Source: Brachionus rotundiformis (Eukaryota; Rotifera; Eurotatoria; Ploima; Brachionidae). From it: a stretch of DNA of 64,000 nucleotides. A program made the translations under genes and the position numbers. Below are positions 48,772 through 61,189 of the stretch, in pieces (the stretch's first letter is position 1; each line of letters starts with the position of its first letter). A model generated the notes under the pieces. The model searched no databases and had not been told where the DNA came from. It worked only from the letters and a program-made list of their open reading frames with translations. The stretch covers positions 1,564,120 to 1,628,119 of the forward strand of contig JAESIW010000020.1 of NCBI GenBank assembly GCA_016802295.1, read 5' to 3'.

Positions 48772-48923
48772 AATTAAGATGAATTTAAGATGTTGACCGA
48801 ACTTTGCTAAGTTTTTTAAAATTTTGAAATTTCAAATTTATTTAAAAAACCAATTAAAAATTAATTAAAATAAATCTTTGTATAAAAGTCCTTAATTTTG
48901 ACTAAAAAACGAATTCAAAATTA

Positions 48924-49480
48924 TTAATTGACCCGCTTAAACGTTCTCTTTGATATGATATTTTTAGCGTACAAAAACTTAAAAAATTATTTTTATCATC
49001 AATCATTTATATTTTTATTTTATTTACTTCTATCATATGCCCTTTTTCATCAACATACTTTTCTATTTTAGAAATCAACTCTTTACTTTTAAAGTCTCTC
49101 TGTTCAGTAATCAGCTTTTTTCCCTCTAGCTTGAAGATACATTTTACTTTTCTACCATCGATGGTTACTTTTTATAAAAAGTTCATAATCCTTTTATTAA
49201 ATTAAAATCTGCATACCATCATCGAACTCTTCATCTAAATTAAAGTTGTATTCCAAATTTTTAAACGATGAAGTCATCTTTACTGACCATTTTCTTCCTT
49301 CACCCTTAATGATCAAAGTTGGTGTGATATTTTTGGCAATTTTTCTCAAAATGACACCGACTCCTAATTTTAATATTTTATCTTCACTTTCTAAGCATTA
49401 AAAATTTTACCCAAAGCTTTTAAAAATTCTTCAAAATTTTCTTTAGATTCAAGAATCCAAGTACCATTTAATTCAGACAT
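48924..49480 (-). CDS. Fatty-acid-binding protein, copy 2
   Basis: Lipid carrier of the FABP family. Exons: 49480-49411, 49363-49217, 49167-49028, 48977-48924 (136 residues). The start MSELNGTWILESKENFEEFL matches the family G-x-W entry; GVGVILRKIAK, KWSVKM and LITEQRD follow. The C-terminal strand is SKRTFKRVN, so the Tyr of the usual Arg-x-Tyr ligand pair is Phe. Exon lengths 70/147/140/54 are identical to copy 3 and show the two are sister genes. The last exon was placed by its length and the matching C-terminal strand; the exon 3 frame alone would run to a stop a few codons past the donor. Confidence 0.88.
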
Positions 49481-50818
49481 TTCAATATCAAAAAGTTATT
49501 TAAAAGGCGAAATAAAATTTTAAAATGCATTTTACACTTCATTTTAAGTTAATTCTTGTGTTACGCTCTATCGGAGTAATAATGATAGGAGTAAATAAAG
49601 GTTTATTTTGAATTGCGTTTTTTATTTTAAAGAACTACTTTTCAATTACCAAGGTAATAAATTTGTGATATGGCAAGAGAACAGTGGTAAGATGATAGTT
49701 AATTAAATTAGTATATTAATAAACTGCATGATTAAATTAGTCAAATCACTTAGAAGAATCAAGATAATTATTTGATATCTCAATATTCTTACATAAAATT
49801 ATTAATTAACAGAAATATGAGAATTTTGTTAAAACTTGATATCAAAATCAGTAAAAAGATAATTTATTATAAGTCGAAAAAAATTATATTTATTTAATTA
49901 AAAGTATTTTAAATGTTCTCGGAAAATATTTGCAATATAAAAACATTATTTTAACCATTTACATTTTTAATATTGCTTCAATTTTAATTTTTATAAAAAA
50001 TGATCTAAAATTTAAAATAGCTTATTCTTTATTAGTTTTAATATAAAATTTTTTCACTAAAATAAATTTGTTTCTTATTTAAATTAAAATATTTAGAAAA
50101 TGTCCACGATTAAACAATAATATTTTGTTTATTCTTACAATTTACTTTTTATAAGAAATTCACCTGCAATTATTTTCTCTAAATACTTAAGATAAATGAA
50201 ACAAAAATTTGCGGATTAAGTTTTAAGTTTAAATAAACTCAGCAAAATTTAAAGCCCAAAATGATGCATATAAGTTTGCTCAAATTTCAATATTTTAATA
50301 TTTTAACTTGATACTTATAAAACTCTAAAGTAAATGAATATATCTGGATATTTTTCCATCGATTATTAATTTTTTTATCTCTCGATTTCATATCAACTCC
50401 TATTCTATTTTGAGTTTAAACATTTAAATATGTTGACTTCTCAATATAAGTCTTTATATTATAGAAAAATATAATATTAAATTACCTTAATATTGAAATA
50501 TTTCAAATTAATTAGTCTCAAGTATTAACGACAATCAATAGATATGATAATATATTAAATTACCAGACTGATGATTTTTATCAAATGAGTTGTGGACCTT
50601 CTGGTGACAAAGCGTATATTTATAAATTCTCACGAATTTAATTTTAAGTAGAAATCGAAAAAATAATTTTTATTAAAATTGATATGAATTAGTATAAAAA
50701 AAGATGCTTAATAACAAATTGTTTTAAAATATTCAATTTTAGTTGTGGGAGTTTAATCGAGCAAATTTGGTAAAAAAAAATTGAAATTTGTTCGTTAGGC
50801 TCGCACTATTAAATTGAT
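49481..50818. other. Intergenic AT-rich sequence
   Basis: About 1.3 kb between two FABP genes on the same strand. No gene is recognised. Confidence 0.5.
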
Positions 50819-51373
50819 TCATTCCACTCTCTTAAAATATCGCTTGGCAACCACCTTTTTGCAGGTAAGAACCTAAAAGATGATTATGAAATATGATCTA
50901 CAAAAAATGGATCAACAAACCTCAACCATCATGTCATTTTCGTCGACTGATCTTACAGCTGTTACTTGAAGTTCTCTTGTTTTACGATCTCTCTGTTCAC
51001 ATATCAATTTATCACCATCCATGTTGTACAAACACTTTATCTTTCGACCATCAGTTGTTTCTAAGTAATCGATTTATACCAAAATTTTTTATTTTGGGTT
51101 TAATTTTACCGTCGTCAAATTCTTCACCTATAGTAAACTCATCATCAGTGTTTTTAAAAGTTGATCGCATTTTAATTGACCACTTATTACCATTATTGGA
51201 AATAATCAATGTAGGCGTCACTGTATTTCCTACTTTTCTGAGGATCAAACCAACACCTTTTTAATTATTTTACAAATGAGAAAAATTTTTTAATTATCAA
51301 TACCTAGCTCTTTCATAAAATCCTCAAAGTTTTCACTTTTTTGTAATATCCATGTTCCATTTAAAGCGGCCAT
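50819..51373 (-). CDS. Fatty-acid-binding protein, copy 3
   Basis: Lipid carrier of the FABP family. Exons: 51373-51304, 51256-51110, 51060-50921, 50872-50819 (136 residues). It starts MAALNGTWILQKSENFEDFM, then GVGLILRKVG, KWSIKM, FTIGEEFDDG and LICEQRDR, ending AKRYFKRVE. As in copy 2, the residue two after the key Arg is Phe, not Tyr. Exon-intron structure is the same as copy 2 and differs from copy 1 by one extra intron. Confidence 0.93.
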
Positions 51374-52455
51374 TCTGGAAAGGATGATTTTTTTAGTTTT
51401 GACAAAATTTCGGACTATATTTTAAAATTTAAATAAGCACTCTATTTTTATCTAAAAAAACAACACAATTTAAAGAATTTAAAAAAAGATATTTTAGTAT
51501 CCAGCAAAGCTTAGATAAGTTTATTTGTGTCACTTTTCTCATTTGTAGAATAAAATAATTTTCCATTAATGATAAGATTAAAAATATCATTATCACATAC
51601 ATTTTTTTTAAACTCTAAGTTTTTATTTATTAATTATAACGTGATTAGAAAATTTAATTTTTTCATAATTTTCTGATTTTTTTATTTAATGCATTAAAAA
51701 AATAAAACCAAAACTACCATAGAAATGAAAAGCAATTTTCTCTAAGAATTTAAATTTTTTACTTAATATTTTTATCTATTAATCCAAATAAAATTCCAAA
51801 ATTTTTTTCTGTTATTAAATTAAATAAATAATTCAAATATATTGATATTATAAAATGTATTCAATAAGATTCGAAAATTATAGCAGTCAGATTTTTATTA
51901 TAACTATTAGATTTAAATTTGAAAAAATATCATTAATTAATCACATCAATCTGAACTATTTGAAAACTTAATTTCATCATAAAAATGATTCTTACACAAG
52001 TCAGCAAATTACTCGGACCTAACTTAAAGTAATTCAAATTACCTTAAAAATATTTTTTTTTGCTTTTCAATATTTTAAGTCTATTACCTAAAAAAAATTA
52101 TGAAATATAATTATAAACAAAATCTAAATCAGGATTTTAATGCGCTGATTAAATTTTTAGAAGAGAGTTTATACCAATCTACGAATTCATTTTAATTGTA
52201 TAATAATTAATAATAAAATTTTTGATTTTGAATAAATTTTTTATTTGTATATTACTATTTTGCTTTTAAAATTGATTTGATAGCCTTTAAATTTCAAAAC
52301 TAAATAAACCAATTTTTGCGAAACCTTGCAGGATCTTGTTCATTATTAGAATGATTGCTAGCTTGAAAAAGAAATTTTAATATTTTCTTTATTCATTTTA
52401 AGTAATAAATTTAAATAAAAATTCTGTTGATCAAAAAAATCTAATTTTAGGCTCC
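51374..52455. other. Intergenic AT-rich sequence
   Basis: About 1.1 kb, holding the FABP copy 3 promoter and the EZH 3' end. Nothing else is seen. Confidence 0.5.
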
Positions 52456-54669
52456 TTACACAATATTATAATTTACAGGTGGACGTTCAATACCAACAAA
52501 TTTTAATTGTTCAGTTGGTCCGTATCTGTAGTCAAAAAATAGCTCTTCTCCAGCATCTATGTCACGTTTAGCGAAAATTCCAATTCTATGATCACCATTT
52601 ACCAGCATTATCTTAGCATAGCAATTAGGATTGACAGAATGATTGGCAAATCGTATCTTATTTCCTTTTCGTTTAGCATCAACAACAAAATCGTTGTTTA
52701 AATTGAATAAATAAGAGCATTTATGTCTATCATATATTTTTCCACGTAGGTCAGCTTCATCTTGAGTTATTACCTCTCCGCAATATTCAGCAATAAAGTC
52801 ATTTTTTAAAGCTTTTTCCTTCAGAAAAATACCCCATCCGGCAACTTCGGATGGCGCTAAAAGCAAATGTTTTCTAAGACCTCGTTGAATGGCAATATTT
52901 ACACAGGAACCATAGGGCAAATTTCTGGATTTGAAATTATTCGAACCACATCCCGTACATAAATCTGGATCACACTCTCTTACCGCTAAAAAGCATGGAC
53001 AATGCTTGCTATTGCACTGTGATTTACATTTGCATCCACGGAAACGATTTATGCAATCAGGGGTGCATTGGCAAAATTTTTCACAAAAATTTCTATTCTG
53101 AACACATCTACACTTGTCGTTACACGGCTCACCAGGATGGTCGCAAGGAAAGTAATTATTTACCCAAGTCGAGTCGGTTTCCTGATCTTCACCATCTCCA
53201 TTAACTTCTTGGTGAAGTTTTCTAGCCATAAAATGAGATTTTATTGATCGTGTTTTTTTTGATTTTTTAGAAGATCGCCTAGATGGTTTTTCTTGTTCAT
53301 TGTTTGCCTCCACATGAGATACCATCTTTGTATCACTTGAACTCAAATGGGCACTTTTATCATTCTTGATCATATAATCATAAATTTGCTGACAAGTTTT
53401 AGTTTTTATTGCTTTAGCTAATAAACAACTGTTGTATCTTAAAGTTGGACTTAAAACTTTATACAATGCAGTTTCACTATAGTTCCAGGCTTGCTTAAAA
53501 TCTCCTGAAGCATCTGATTCTTCTTTGATCTGAAATTCATCAGCCTTTTGGCTACTTAGGCGTTTCGGACTCTTTTCATCACTCTCATAATCGTTCAATT
53601 TTCGTTTATTCCTAGCGTGTTTTGCATTTTCATTTAGATCTTGGTTTACCAAATAGCAGTCTTGAGAACAAGGTTTGTTATCAGTAGAAATACAATCACG
53701 GTTTTTACAACCATCTGTATTGGTTGGCAAAGGTTGTTTATAACGATGGATGAAACAGTCATATTTAAAGCACCTACGACAAAAAAGTGTATGAAAAGAG
53801 TGCATTATTTGTTCACGGGTAGCGTTAGTGTTTTGCTTTGCATCAGGCTGGTCAATGTTTGGAGTACAGTCTGAACTTAGCTTTAGTTTTGATGGTTGAG
53901 ACAAAGCTCGATATTTTTCTTTAATTTCGAGAGAGTTACCTCTATCAGGAAATAAATCAGATATTCTTTCAAAAATAATTGGATCTATTTGATCTGAGCT
54001 TGGACAATTTTGGTATTTTTTCAAAGCATTTATTAAATCAAACATCATCAAATCGTTAAGGTAACCTCCAACTTCTCCATGCACTTTTTCCTCATAATTA
54101 TCAACAAGCTCGTTAATGAAGTCTTCATCTATTTGAGACATATCGTCATCTACATAAGGAATATTCGGCAAGACAGCTTCATCATCAACCTAAAATAATT
54201 AACAGGTCTTTTCTTTTAGGTAAATGTAAAAAATAATTACTAAGATGTTTTTTTGCAGAGGAGCCCAAGCATAAAGAGTGGGAATAGGCTCAATGTATGG
54301 CATTATGCGGCAACGTTTGACACAAGTTTTCCCATTTATCTCTATTTTTCGCTTAAAAAGAGCTTCATCTACATTTTTGCACGAATGGTTCTTAATTTCT
54401 TTAATTCTTGAATTTAAATCAAAAATATCCAAAAAAGTCGAGTCATCTTTTTGCTTGAATTCGGTCACGATTTGGTCAATAGCGCTTAAATTATCTGTGT
54501 GACATTTTCTAGATAAATATTTAAATTTTTCTAAATTTCAAATAAATTAATTTAAATTTATTTACTTTATTTCTTTAGAATGTTTTTGCTTAAAAGCCTT
54601 GCAAATTTTGTCATATTCGGTTTTAACTTTGGTATTCCAATACTTGATTAAACTGCTTGATTGATTCAT
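52456..54669 (-). CDS. EZH: Histone H3K27 methyltransferase, Enhancer of zeste/EZH
   Basis: Catalytic subunit of Polycomb repressive complex 2. Exons: 54669-54566, 54508-54241, 54189-52456 (701 residues; human EZH2 has 746). In order: N-terminal EED-binding helix region; WAPLQKNIL, conserved in EZH proteins; the SFHTLFCRRCFKYDCF zinc-binding segment (about 253-270); a SANT-like domain (about 357-400); the pre-SET CXC domain with paired cysteines (about 473-539); and the SET domain (about 567-685) with AGWGIFL, EYCGEVI, RFANHSVNPNCYA (NHS at 640-642, cofactor binding) and ELFFDYRY with the catalytic Tyr. The linker between the zinc segment and SANT is shorter than in vertebrates. It is divergently transcribed from the gene at 55073. 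Confidence 0.97.
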
Positions 54670-55072
54670 TTTGTTTTTTAAAAATCATTTAATCAATTGC
54701 ATGATTTACTTTTTGAATTAAATTTTAAATTTTAATGTCTAAAGTATAGCTAATTTTGAAAATTTTATTTAACTTAACAAAAGATTCATTACATTTTTAA
54801 AGTATTGATAATCTAGGATTTTTAATTAATTTAGCTGAAGTTGATGATCCTAATTGAAGATTATATCAAAGAGATAATTTTAAACATAACTGAGAACTTT
54901 GTCTAAATTTTACTTTTTTAAAAACTAAATAAATTTCAAGTTAGAAAAGAATTTATACAATTGATTATTTTTATTTTATTATAATTTACTTTTTTTATTT
55001 TAATTAAATTCGTTAATAAAATATTCGTCTTTTATTATTTTGGAGAAAAATTGGTCATTTTCAAAAATAAAA
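54670..55072. promoter_or_regulatory. Shared upstream region of EZH and the 113-residue gene
   Basis: About 400 bp between two start codons pointing away from each other, so it probably contains both promoters. No TATA box or named site is recognised. Confidence 0.4.
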
Positions 55073-55517
55073 ATGCACACAAAAGCAAGCACGCAAGAGG
55101 GACTGATGCCCGATAGTGGTAGACACATAGCTCGACTAGGTAAACTTGGAACTATTTTATATCTTGAGATACTTAAAATTTTTAATTTTTAGAGTCTAAA
55201 TTACAAAGAATAAAAAACAAAAATCTAAATGGAAAAATAAATGGTAAGGAATTAATATCATCCATAAGAGAATTCAATGAAATATATATGCATGATTATT
55301 TAAAAAATAACAATCAGACAGATAATTCAGATGATACCTGGAATGCTTCCACAGTTATTCAGAATTATCTTGAGGTATTGACCAATTTGATGTTTTTACA
55401 AAATTAATTATTTTCTATTTAAAGAGAAAGATATTACCAGAACAACCTATTAATAGCGAGGAGACGCAAAATTTAGTCGAGAATGATTATATGTCTAAGA
55501 ACTCTGACAGAGTTTGA
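55073..55517 (+). CDS. Small unrecognised protein, 113 residues
   Basis: I do not recognise it. Three exons join in frame (55073-55139, 55193-55374, 55425-55517). The protein is hydrophilic: a polar start (MHTKASTQEGLMPDSGRHI), a Lys/Asn-rich segment, a helical stretch (KELISSIREFNEIYMHDYLK), an acidic loop, a conserved-looking VIQNYLERKILPEQ, and an acidic tail ending SDRV. No signal peptide, membrane helix or known motif is seen. GT-AG introns in matching phases support a real gene. It is head-to-head with EZH, about 400 bp away. Confidence 0.65.
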
Positions 55518-56073
55518 AAAAAATAAAATATAATTTTTAATTTAGATTTTTTTTCAGTGTAATTAAACCCCAATTTATAAATTAAAAAAATGTGTAATCT
55601 TTAAAATAAAAGTTTTACCAAATTAATTAATATTTCTTTATATTAATAAATTAGGAACTATTTCAATTCTTCTACATGTTAAAAAGCATATTCATGACAA
55701 ATAGAGGCTTCTAGTCTTAAAAAATTGTGTATCTGTTTTATTGAAAAAAAAAGATCCGAATTCAAAATCATATTTTTACTTGGTACCAAATGAATATCTG
55801 AGACAGGACTTGGTTTAAAAATTTCTAATTCATTTTAAATTTAGGTTAGTTTTGATTGCTTTCCAAATTTTAAATTCTCCTAATAAAAAGTTAACAAAAT
55901 ATCATATTTTGCATTTATTTTTACACTAATATTAATAAAAAAATTAATTCAAATTTACATAGACATATATCTAGTTAATTTTTTAATCGGAATAATTATC
56001 ATCAAATTTCAAATAAACTTAACCAATTTCATTAGTTTATTGAATTAGTCACCATTTAAATTGTTCAAGTAAC
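55518..56073. other. Intergenic AT-rich sequence
   Basis: About 550 bp before the NECAP start. No feature is seen. Confidence 0.5.
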
Positions 56074-56954
56074 ATGAGTCTTTTAAATGTCGATTACGAA
56101 AGAGTTCTATTAGTTAAACCAGAAGTTTTTGTCTACAGAATTCCTCCCAGAACTTCAAATAGAGGCTACAGGTTATATAAATCAAATCATAAATTTTAAT
56201 CCTAAAGAAATTATTAAAGGGCATCCGAGTGGAAACTTGATGCCCCTGATTGGAGCGGAAGACTTAGAATTTTGGCGAAAGGAGAAAAATTAACCATCAA
56301 ACTCGAAGATAAAAACTCTGGTAATTTTCGTGAAAAAAATTTAAAAAAATTTTTTTTAATTTCTAATCAAATAAAATAGGTGAACTATTTGCTGCATGTC
56401 CGGTTGATGCTTACCCTAGTCCAGCAGTAGAAAGTGTAACTGATTCAGCACGCTATTTTGTAATTAATATCAAAGATGACTCAGGCAGAACTGCATTTAT
56501 AGGAATCGGTTTTGTAGATAGATCTGATTCATTTGATTTTAACGTGGCTCTCCAAGATCACTTTAGGTATTTTTTAAAAAAAGATAGCTTTTTTTTTCTA
56601 ATTAGCTATTTTTCAGATATCTGAAAAAAGACGAAGAACTTGCCAAACAACCACCTTTGGAGACCGAAAAAAAACTTGACTTAAGCTTCAAAGAAGGTCA
56701 GACTATAAAAATTAACATTGGGGTAAAAAAAAATTCGCTAAATTGGTAGAAATGGAAAAATATTTTTTTTTGTCTAGAAAAAAAGTGAAACATCGACAGC
56801 ATCAGTGCCACGTCCAAAACCATCTAGTTCCGGAATGCCCGTTCTGTTGCCACCACCGCCAGGGTCAAAATCAAACAGAACACCAAACACACAAGCTCAA
56901 CCAACAACCTCAAAACCAAATGCGTCTTCAAATTTGTTGTTAGACTTTGATTAA
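56074..56954 (+). CDS. NECAP: Adaptin ear-binding coat-associated protein NECAP
   Basis: Accessory factor of clathrin/AP-2 endocytosis. Exons: 56074-56171, 56220-56320, 56380-56566, 56617-56722, 56778-56954 (222 residues). The PH-like NECAP domain (about 1-165) shows LLVKPEVFVYRIPPR, ASEWKLDAPDWSGRLRI, GELFAACPV, VTDSARYFVINIKD, AFIGIGFVDRSDSFDFNVALQDHF and EGQTIKINIG, all typical. The tail is a Pro/Ser/Asn-rich linker ending LLLDFD. The WxxF adaptin-ear motif at the end of vertebrate NECAPs is absent. The gene lies about 300 bp upstream of the eIF2B gamma start on the same strand, and the window also encodes another AP-2 partner (AP180/CALM). Confidence 0.95.
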
Positions 56955-57256
56955 ATTTAACTAATCTTCAAAATATTTTTTAAATTTGACCAGAATTTTG
57001 TAGCTAATTTAGACGTGTTTATTTCTATGATTCGAATTTTGAAATCATTTTATTTCTGGATATAAGCATCATTTTCTTTCAATATTTTTTCTATGTTTTT
57101 TAATTATTAATAAAGACTAACTTTTAGATTTAATTAAAACAATGCTATTAAATTAACTAACTTTTTTGAATTGAAGTGATCACTCATTTCGTTAATTTAG
57201 TGTTTATTAAGAATTTTTGATCCTGTTATTTTAGATTTAAAAAAAAGAAAGTTAAT
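56955..57256. other. Short intergenic spacer
   Basis: 302 bp between NECAP and eIF2B gamma, AT-rich, with AATAAA near 57111. The tight spacing leaves little room for a separate promoter. Confidence 0.5.
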
Positions 57257-58962
57257 ATGGAATTTCAAGCGATTGTTTTAGCCGGTGGTCACGGAAGTCG
57301 TTTTGACACATTGACCACAAATTTTCCTAAATGCTTACTACCAATTGGTAACAAGCCAATGATTTGGTACCCGGTTAGAATGCTAGAAAAAGCTGGTTTT
57401 ACCGGTATATTAAATTTTTGGTGCTGATCACACAAATTATTTGCAAATTTTAGACATTAATATCATAACATTGGATTCGATTAAAGGAAAAGTTGAGTCA
57501 GAACTGAAAAGCCATGGCATTAGGTCAAGTCTACATATTGTCGGAATTAAAAATAATTCTGATGACGATGAATTTGGGACAGCCTATTCTTTAAAGCTTC
57601 TAAAAGATAAAATAACCAAAGATTGCATTATAGTTAGCTGTGATCTTATAACTAATTTATGTTTGCAGAAGATGGCAAATTTTTACCGCGTAAACAACGC
57701 TTCGTTTGTCATGCTTCTTTCTGATTCTGGGCTACAAAGCTCAGAACTACTTATTCCAGGTTCTAGGGAAAAATACACCCCTGGTATGAATTTAAAAGAT
57801 GATAGATTTATCATGTACATAATTAAACTTTAAAAAAAATTTAATAGAAAGAGACTTAATTGCCTTGGACACTGAAACAAACCGAGTTTTATATTTTACA
57901 GTTCAAGAAGATATAGATGAATTAAAGATTCGTACATCAGTGCTTCGCAAGTTAGATATAAAAATGTATAACGATCAAAATAATGTTATTCTTTTTTAAA
58001 AAAGATTTCCAAAATTTGTATGGACTAATCGCTTACAAGATGGTCATCTTTATTTCATCAAAAAATGGTTAATTGATTATATAATTGATAACAATAAGTA
58101 AATAATTAGATATATTTTAAAGTTTTATTTTAATTTCATTGTTGTTTAAAGAATATTTTATCTAAAATCTGATTTTGTACCTTTCATTTGCAAAAAACAA
58201 TTCTCTCCATGCCAGCGGAAGCAGACGGAAAACGAAAACAATCAAGCTAATAAAAAGCTTAGCATTTTTGATTATGTTAAGCAGGATGATTTTGGTTTTT
58301 TGATGAATAGATCATCCCTAAAACATCCAATTTCATGCTATGCTTTTATTCAGGCAGATGGTTTTTGTTTGAGAACAAACAATCTTCCGATTTATGCCGA
58401 AGCAAATCGTCAAGTAGGCTTTCGAGGTAAAATTTAAAAAGAATTTTTAATCAAATTTTTTAGATAATGGGAAAGATAATGCCTCACTTCCAACGCGAGC
58501 GAACTGAATCTCTCTCCAAACAAGACAGATCTCAAGTAACTTAAGGAAATTAGTTTTTGGCTAACACGCTATACATTTTTGAAAGGTAAGCTCTGATAGT
58601 ATAATTGGAGACGGAACTACAATTGGTGAAAAAGCTTCAATAAAACGCTCTGTGATTGGCAAAAACTGCAAGATTGCCAAAAATTGCAAAATTATTAACT
58701 CAATTTTGATGGATAATGTACAAGTGGCAGAGGGTGTTGTTTTACAAGGAACAATTATTTGCACAAATTCTAAAATTAATCAAAAATCTGAATTCAAAGA
58801 CTGTGTAGTTAGCTACGATCAAGACATTATAACTGCAGGTAAATATTAATTAATTAATATAATATAATAATGTATATTTAATTTATTTTCTAATAAGGAA
58901 AATATTCAAATGAAACAATAAAAGATGTCGAGAGCTTCATTGAAGACTCGGATTCGGATTAG
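57257..58962 (+). CDS. EIF2B3: Translation initiation factor eIF2B subunit gamma
   Basis: Part of the guanine-nucleotide exchange factor for eIF2, the target of the integrated stress response. Eight exons: 57257-57404, 57454-57783, 57848-57965, 58005-58097, 58152-58413, 58464-58535, 58586-58838, 58898-58962 (446 residues; human has 452). The nucleotidyltransferase-like domain opens EFQAIVLAGGHGSRF and has FPKCLLPIGNKPMIWYP and IVSCDLITNL. After a linker come IYAEANRQ and a left-handed beta-helix of hexapeptide repeats (IIGDGTTIGEKASIKRSVIG, then ILMDNVQVAEG). The tail is acidic (ESFIEDSDSD). A 39-nt intron (57966-58004) removes an in-frame TAA; without it the gene would look broken. Confidence 0.93.
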
Positions 58963-61189
58963 ATATTTTTTAAATAAAATGTTATAATCATGTTCAATTT
59001 TTTTAATCATTCATTAAGAATAGCATATTTTCAAAAAATAAAGGAAAAAAAGGATTTTTAATTGATATCTGTAAAAAAAAGCAAGATAATTTGAGACACT
59101 AAATTTATAGACTTATTTTTTGGACTAATAAAAATTCGTTCAGTAAATTTTTCTCGCTAATTTTCTCTCAAAAACTTAATTTAAAGATAAATATTCCATA
59201 TAATGTCACGATCTGTTATTTAATGAAAGCATTTTCTTCCTTTACTTCGAAACAATATTAAAAATAATTTTCCATCTATTAAATAGGAAATAACCATAAT
59301 CTCTTCATATGTCACAAAACTGGTTAATTAATGAAGAAAGTTTTTGAATGCTCAAGGCATACCTTTCCGATATGCTAAACAAATGCTGATAATAATTTTG
59401 TTTAAATTTAGAAAATTTTCTAGGAATTTTCTAATACTTGTTAGACAATTACTATAATTGAATTAATTTCTTTATTTTACTAAATTAAAGAAAAAAAATC
59501 AAAATTTTAATAAAATTTCATTAGTCTGATTATAAAATCATAACAAAATAAGAGATTATTTTAATCGTACTATTTATCCTGCTTATTGAAATATTATTAA
59601 GGCTTAATTAACAAGGTTAAAAATCAGTCAAAAGAAAATACTAATTTTGCTACATTATATTAAATAATACATTTTTTTTCTACGTATTAAGACTTATCTA
59701 AATTTTACCACACTTTATTTTTCAAATAAATTTAAACTATTGATTTATTATTTTATTTGGATAATTTTATTTTACAATAAATTTCATTTTTGTGATCAAA
59801 TATTTTATTATTTCATTTGATTAGAAAAGATTTATTAGTTTAAAGTCAAAAATTAATAATATTTTATTTTAATGCCTGTGAAGGCTTGATGATGGCATCA
59901 TAAACTTCTTAAATTAATATTTAAAACTGATTAGATTAAAAAAATGGTATAAAATATTCCATTGAAGAATTTCGACAATGCATTTGTTTCGTAGGCCGAT
60001 CCATTAATATTTAAAAGGATCAGATTTAAAATATCACAAAATAGAAATGAAAGTTTTGGCTTTTTAGTTAAGTTCTATTAATTAAGATTGTATTTTTGGA
60101 TTCTCAGTATTAAAAATTCATTATAAATCTTAACTAAACTAAAACGCTAATTCAATAAGTTGTTTTTCTAATCGGTTATCATTTAAGATTCCCCATGCGA
60201 TTGTTATTATATGACTAAATTTATTTATATTTAAAAAACAAGTTTGAAATTCTCATTAAAATTCTTTTTTAATAAGAACAATCCATTGAATTATTAATTA
60301 AAAATCTTTAAGTGAGCATTCCGAATCGATTCACTAGTCACAGAGTTTCAAGATTTTATAGTTCAACTTAATATTAAGTTCTCAGTCTAATTATCATGAA
60401 ACCTTTTTAACTCAGTTAAATATAAATTAAATATAGTCAGTTAAAGAAGTTATTTCCGAAAATTCAGAATCAAATAAGATTACAAATATTTTTTTCATTT
60501 TTAAAAAGACTATTCATTTATTTATTTGATTGAGAAATCTTTTTTTAACTCATACAAAAAATCAAAGCTGATTAAAAAGATTCAATGCATCAGTTATCAA
60601 CTAGAAAGGCTCTTAATTTTACCACATTTTAATTTAAATCATGGATTTTTATTTCCGGATGAAAAAATGTTTTTAAAAAAGATCAGTTTCAATTTTGACG
60701 ATTAAAACTGATGTTTTTACATATTTTTTTTTGTAAAAGGTGTAAATTTCGTTTTCTAAATTTTTCCAGGTGTATAAAAGAAAAAATTAATAATTTTAAA
60801 TAACGAATTAAAAAAAAATTCCATAACGGTTAAGGCAAATAAATAAATTTTAAAAAATTTGAGTATTGATTGTAGAAATTATATCTGAAAACATGACTGA
60901 AAGTAAAATATTCGGAAGAATGTTTAAATAATTATTTTATTATTGTTAATCATTTATTTAATTAAATCTACTAGTGAATATTAGAATTTCATTAATTTCA
61001 TTAATTTTTTTAAACCTTGAAAACACAGGAATACCATTACATTTTTTAATTGATTTTTATACTTAGAATTTTTTTTAATTTTATTTAAAATCAAATTAAA
61101 ATTTAATTAGATTTGTGTGGATAAATTTGTATACTTTTTCCTAAATACTTTTTCTAATTTCAGATCTATTGATTCTTACTAAGAGGAAA
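58963..61189. other. Gene-free AT-rich stretch
   Basis: About 2.2 kb between eIF2B gamma and the neuropeptide gene, presumably including the latter's promoter. No gene or element is recognised. Confidence 0.5.

Noticed and set aside
57998..58000. eIF2B gamma as a pseudogene because of an in-frame TAA
   Set aside because: A 39-nt GT-AG intron removes the stop and restores a family-like sequence; all eight exons keep the phase.
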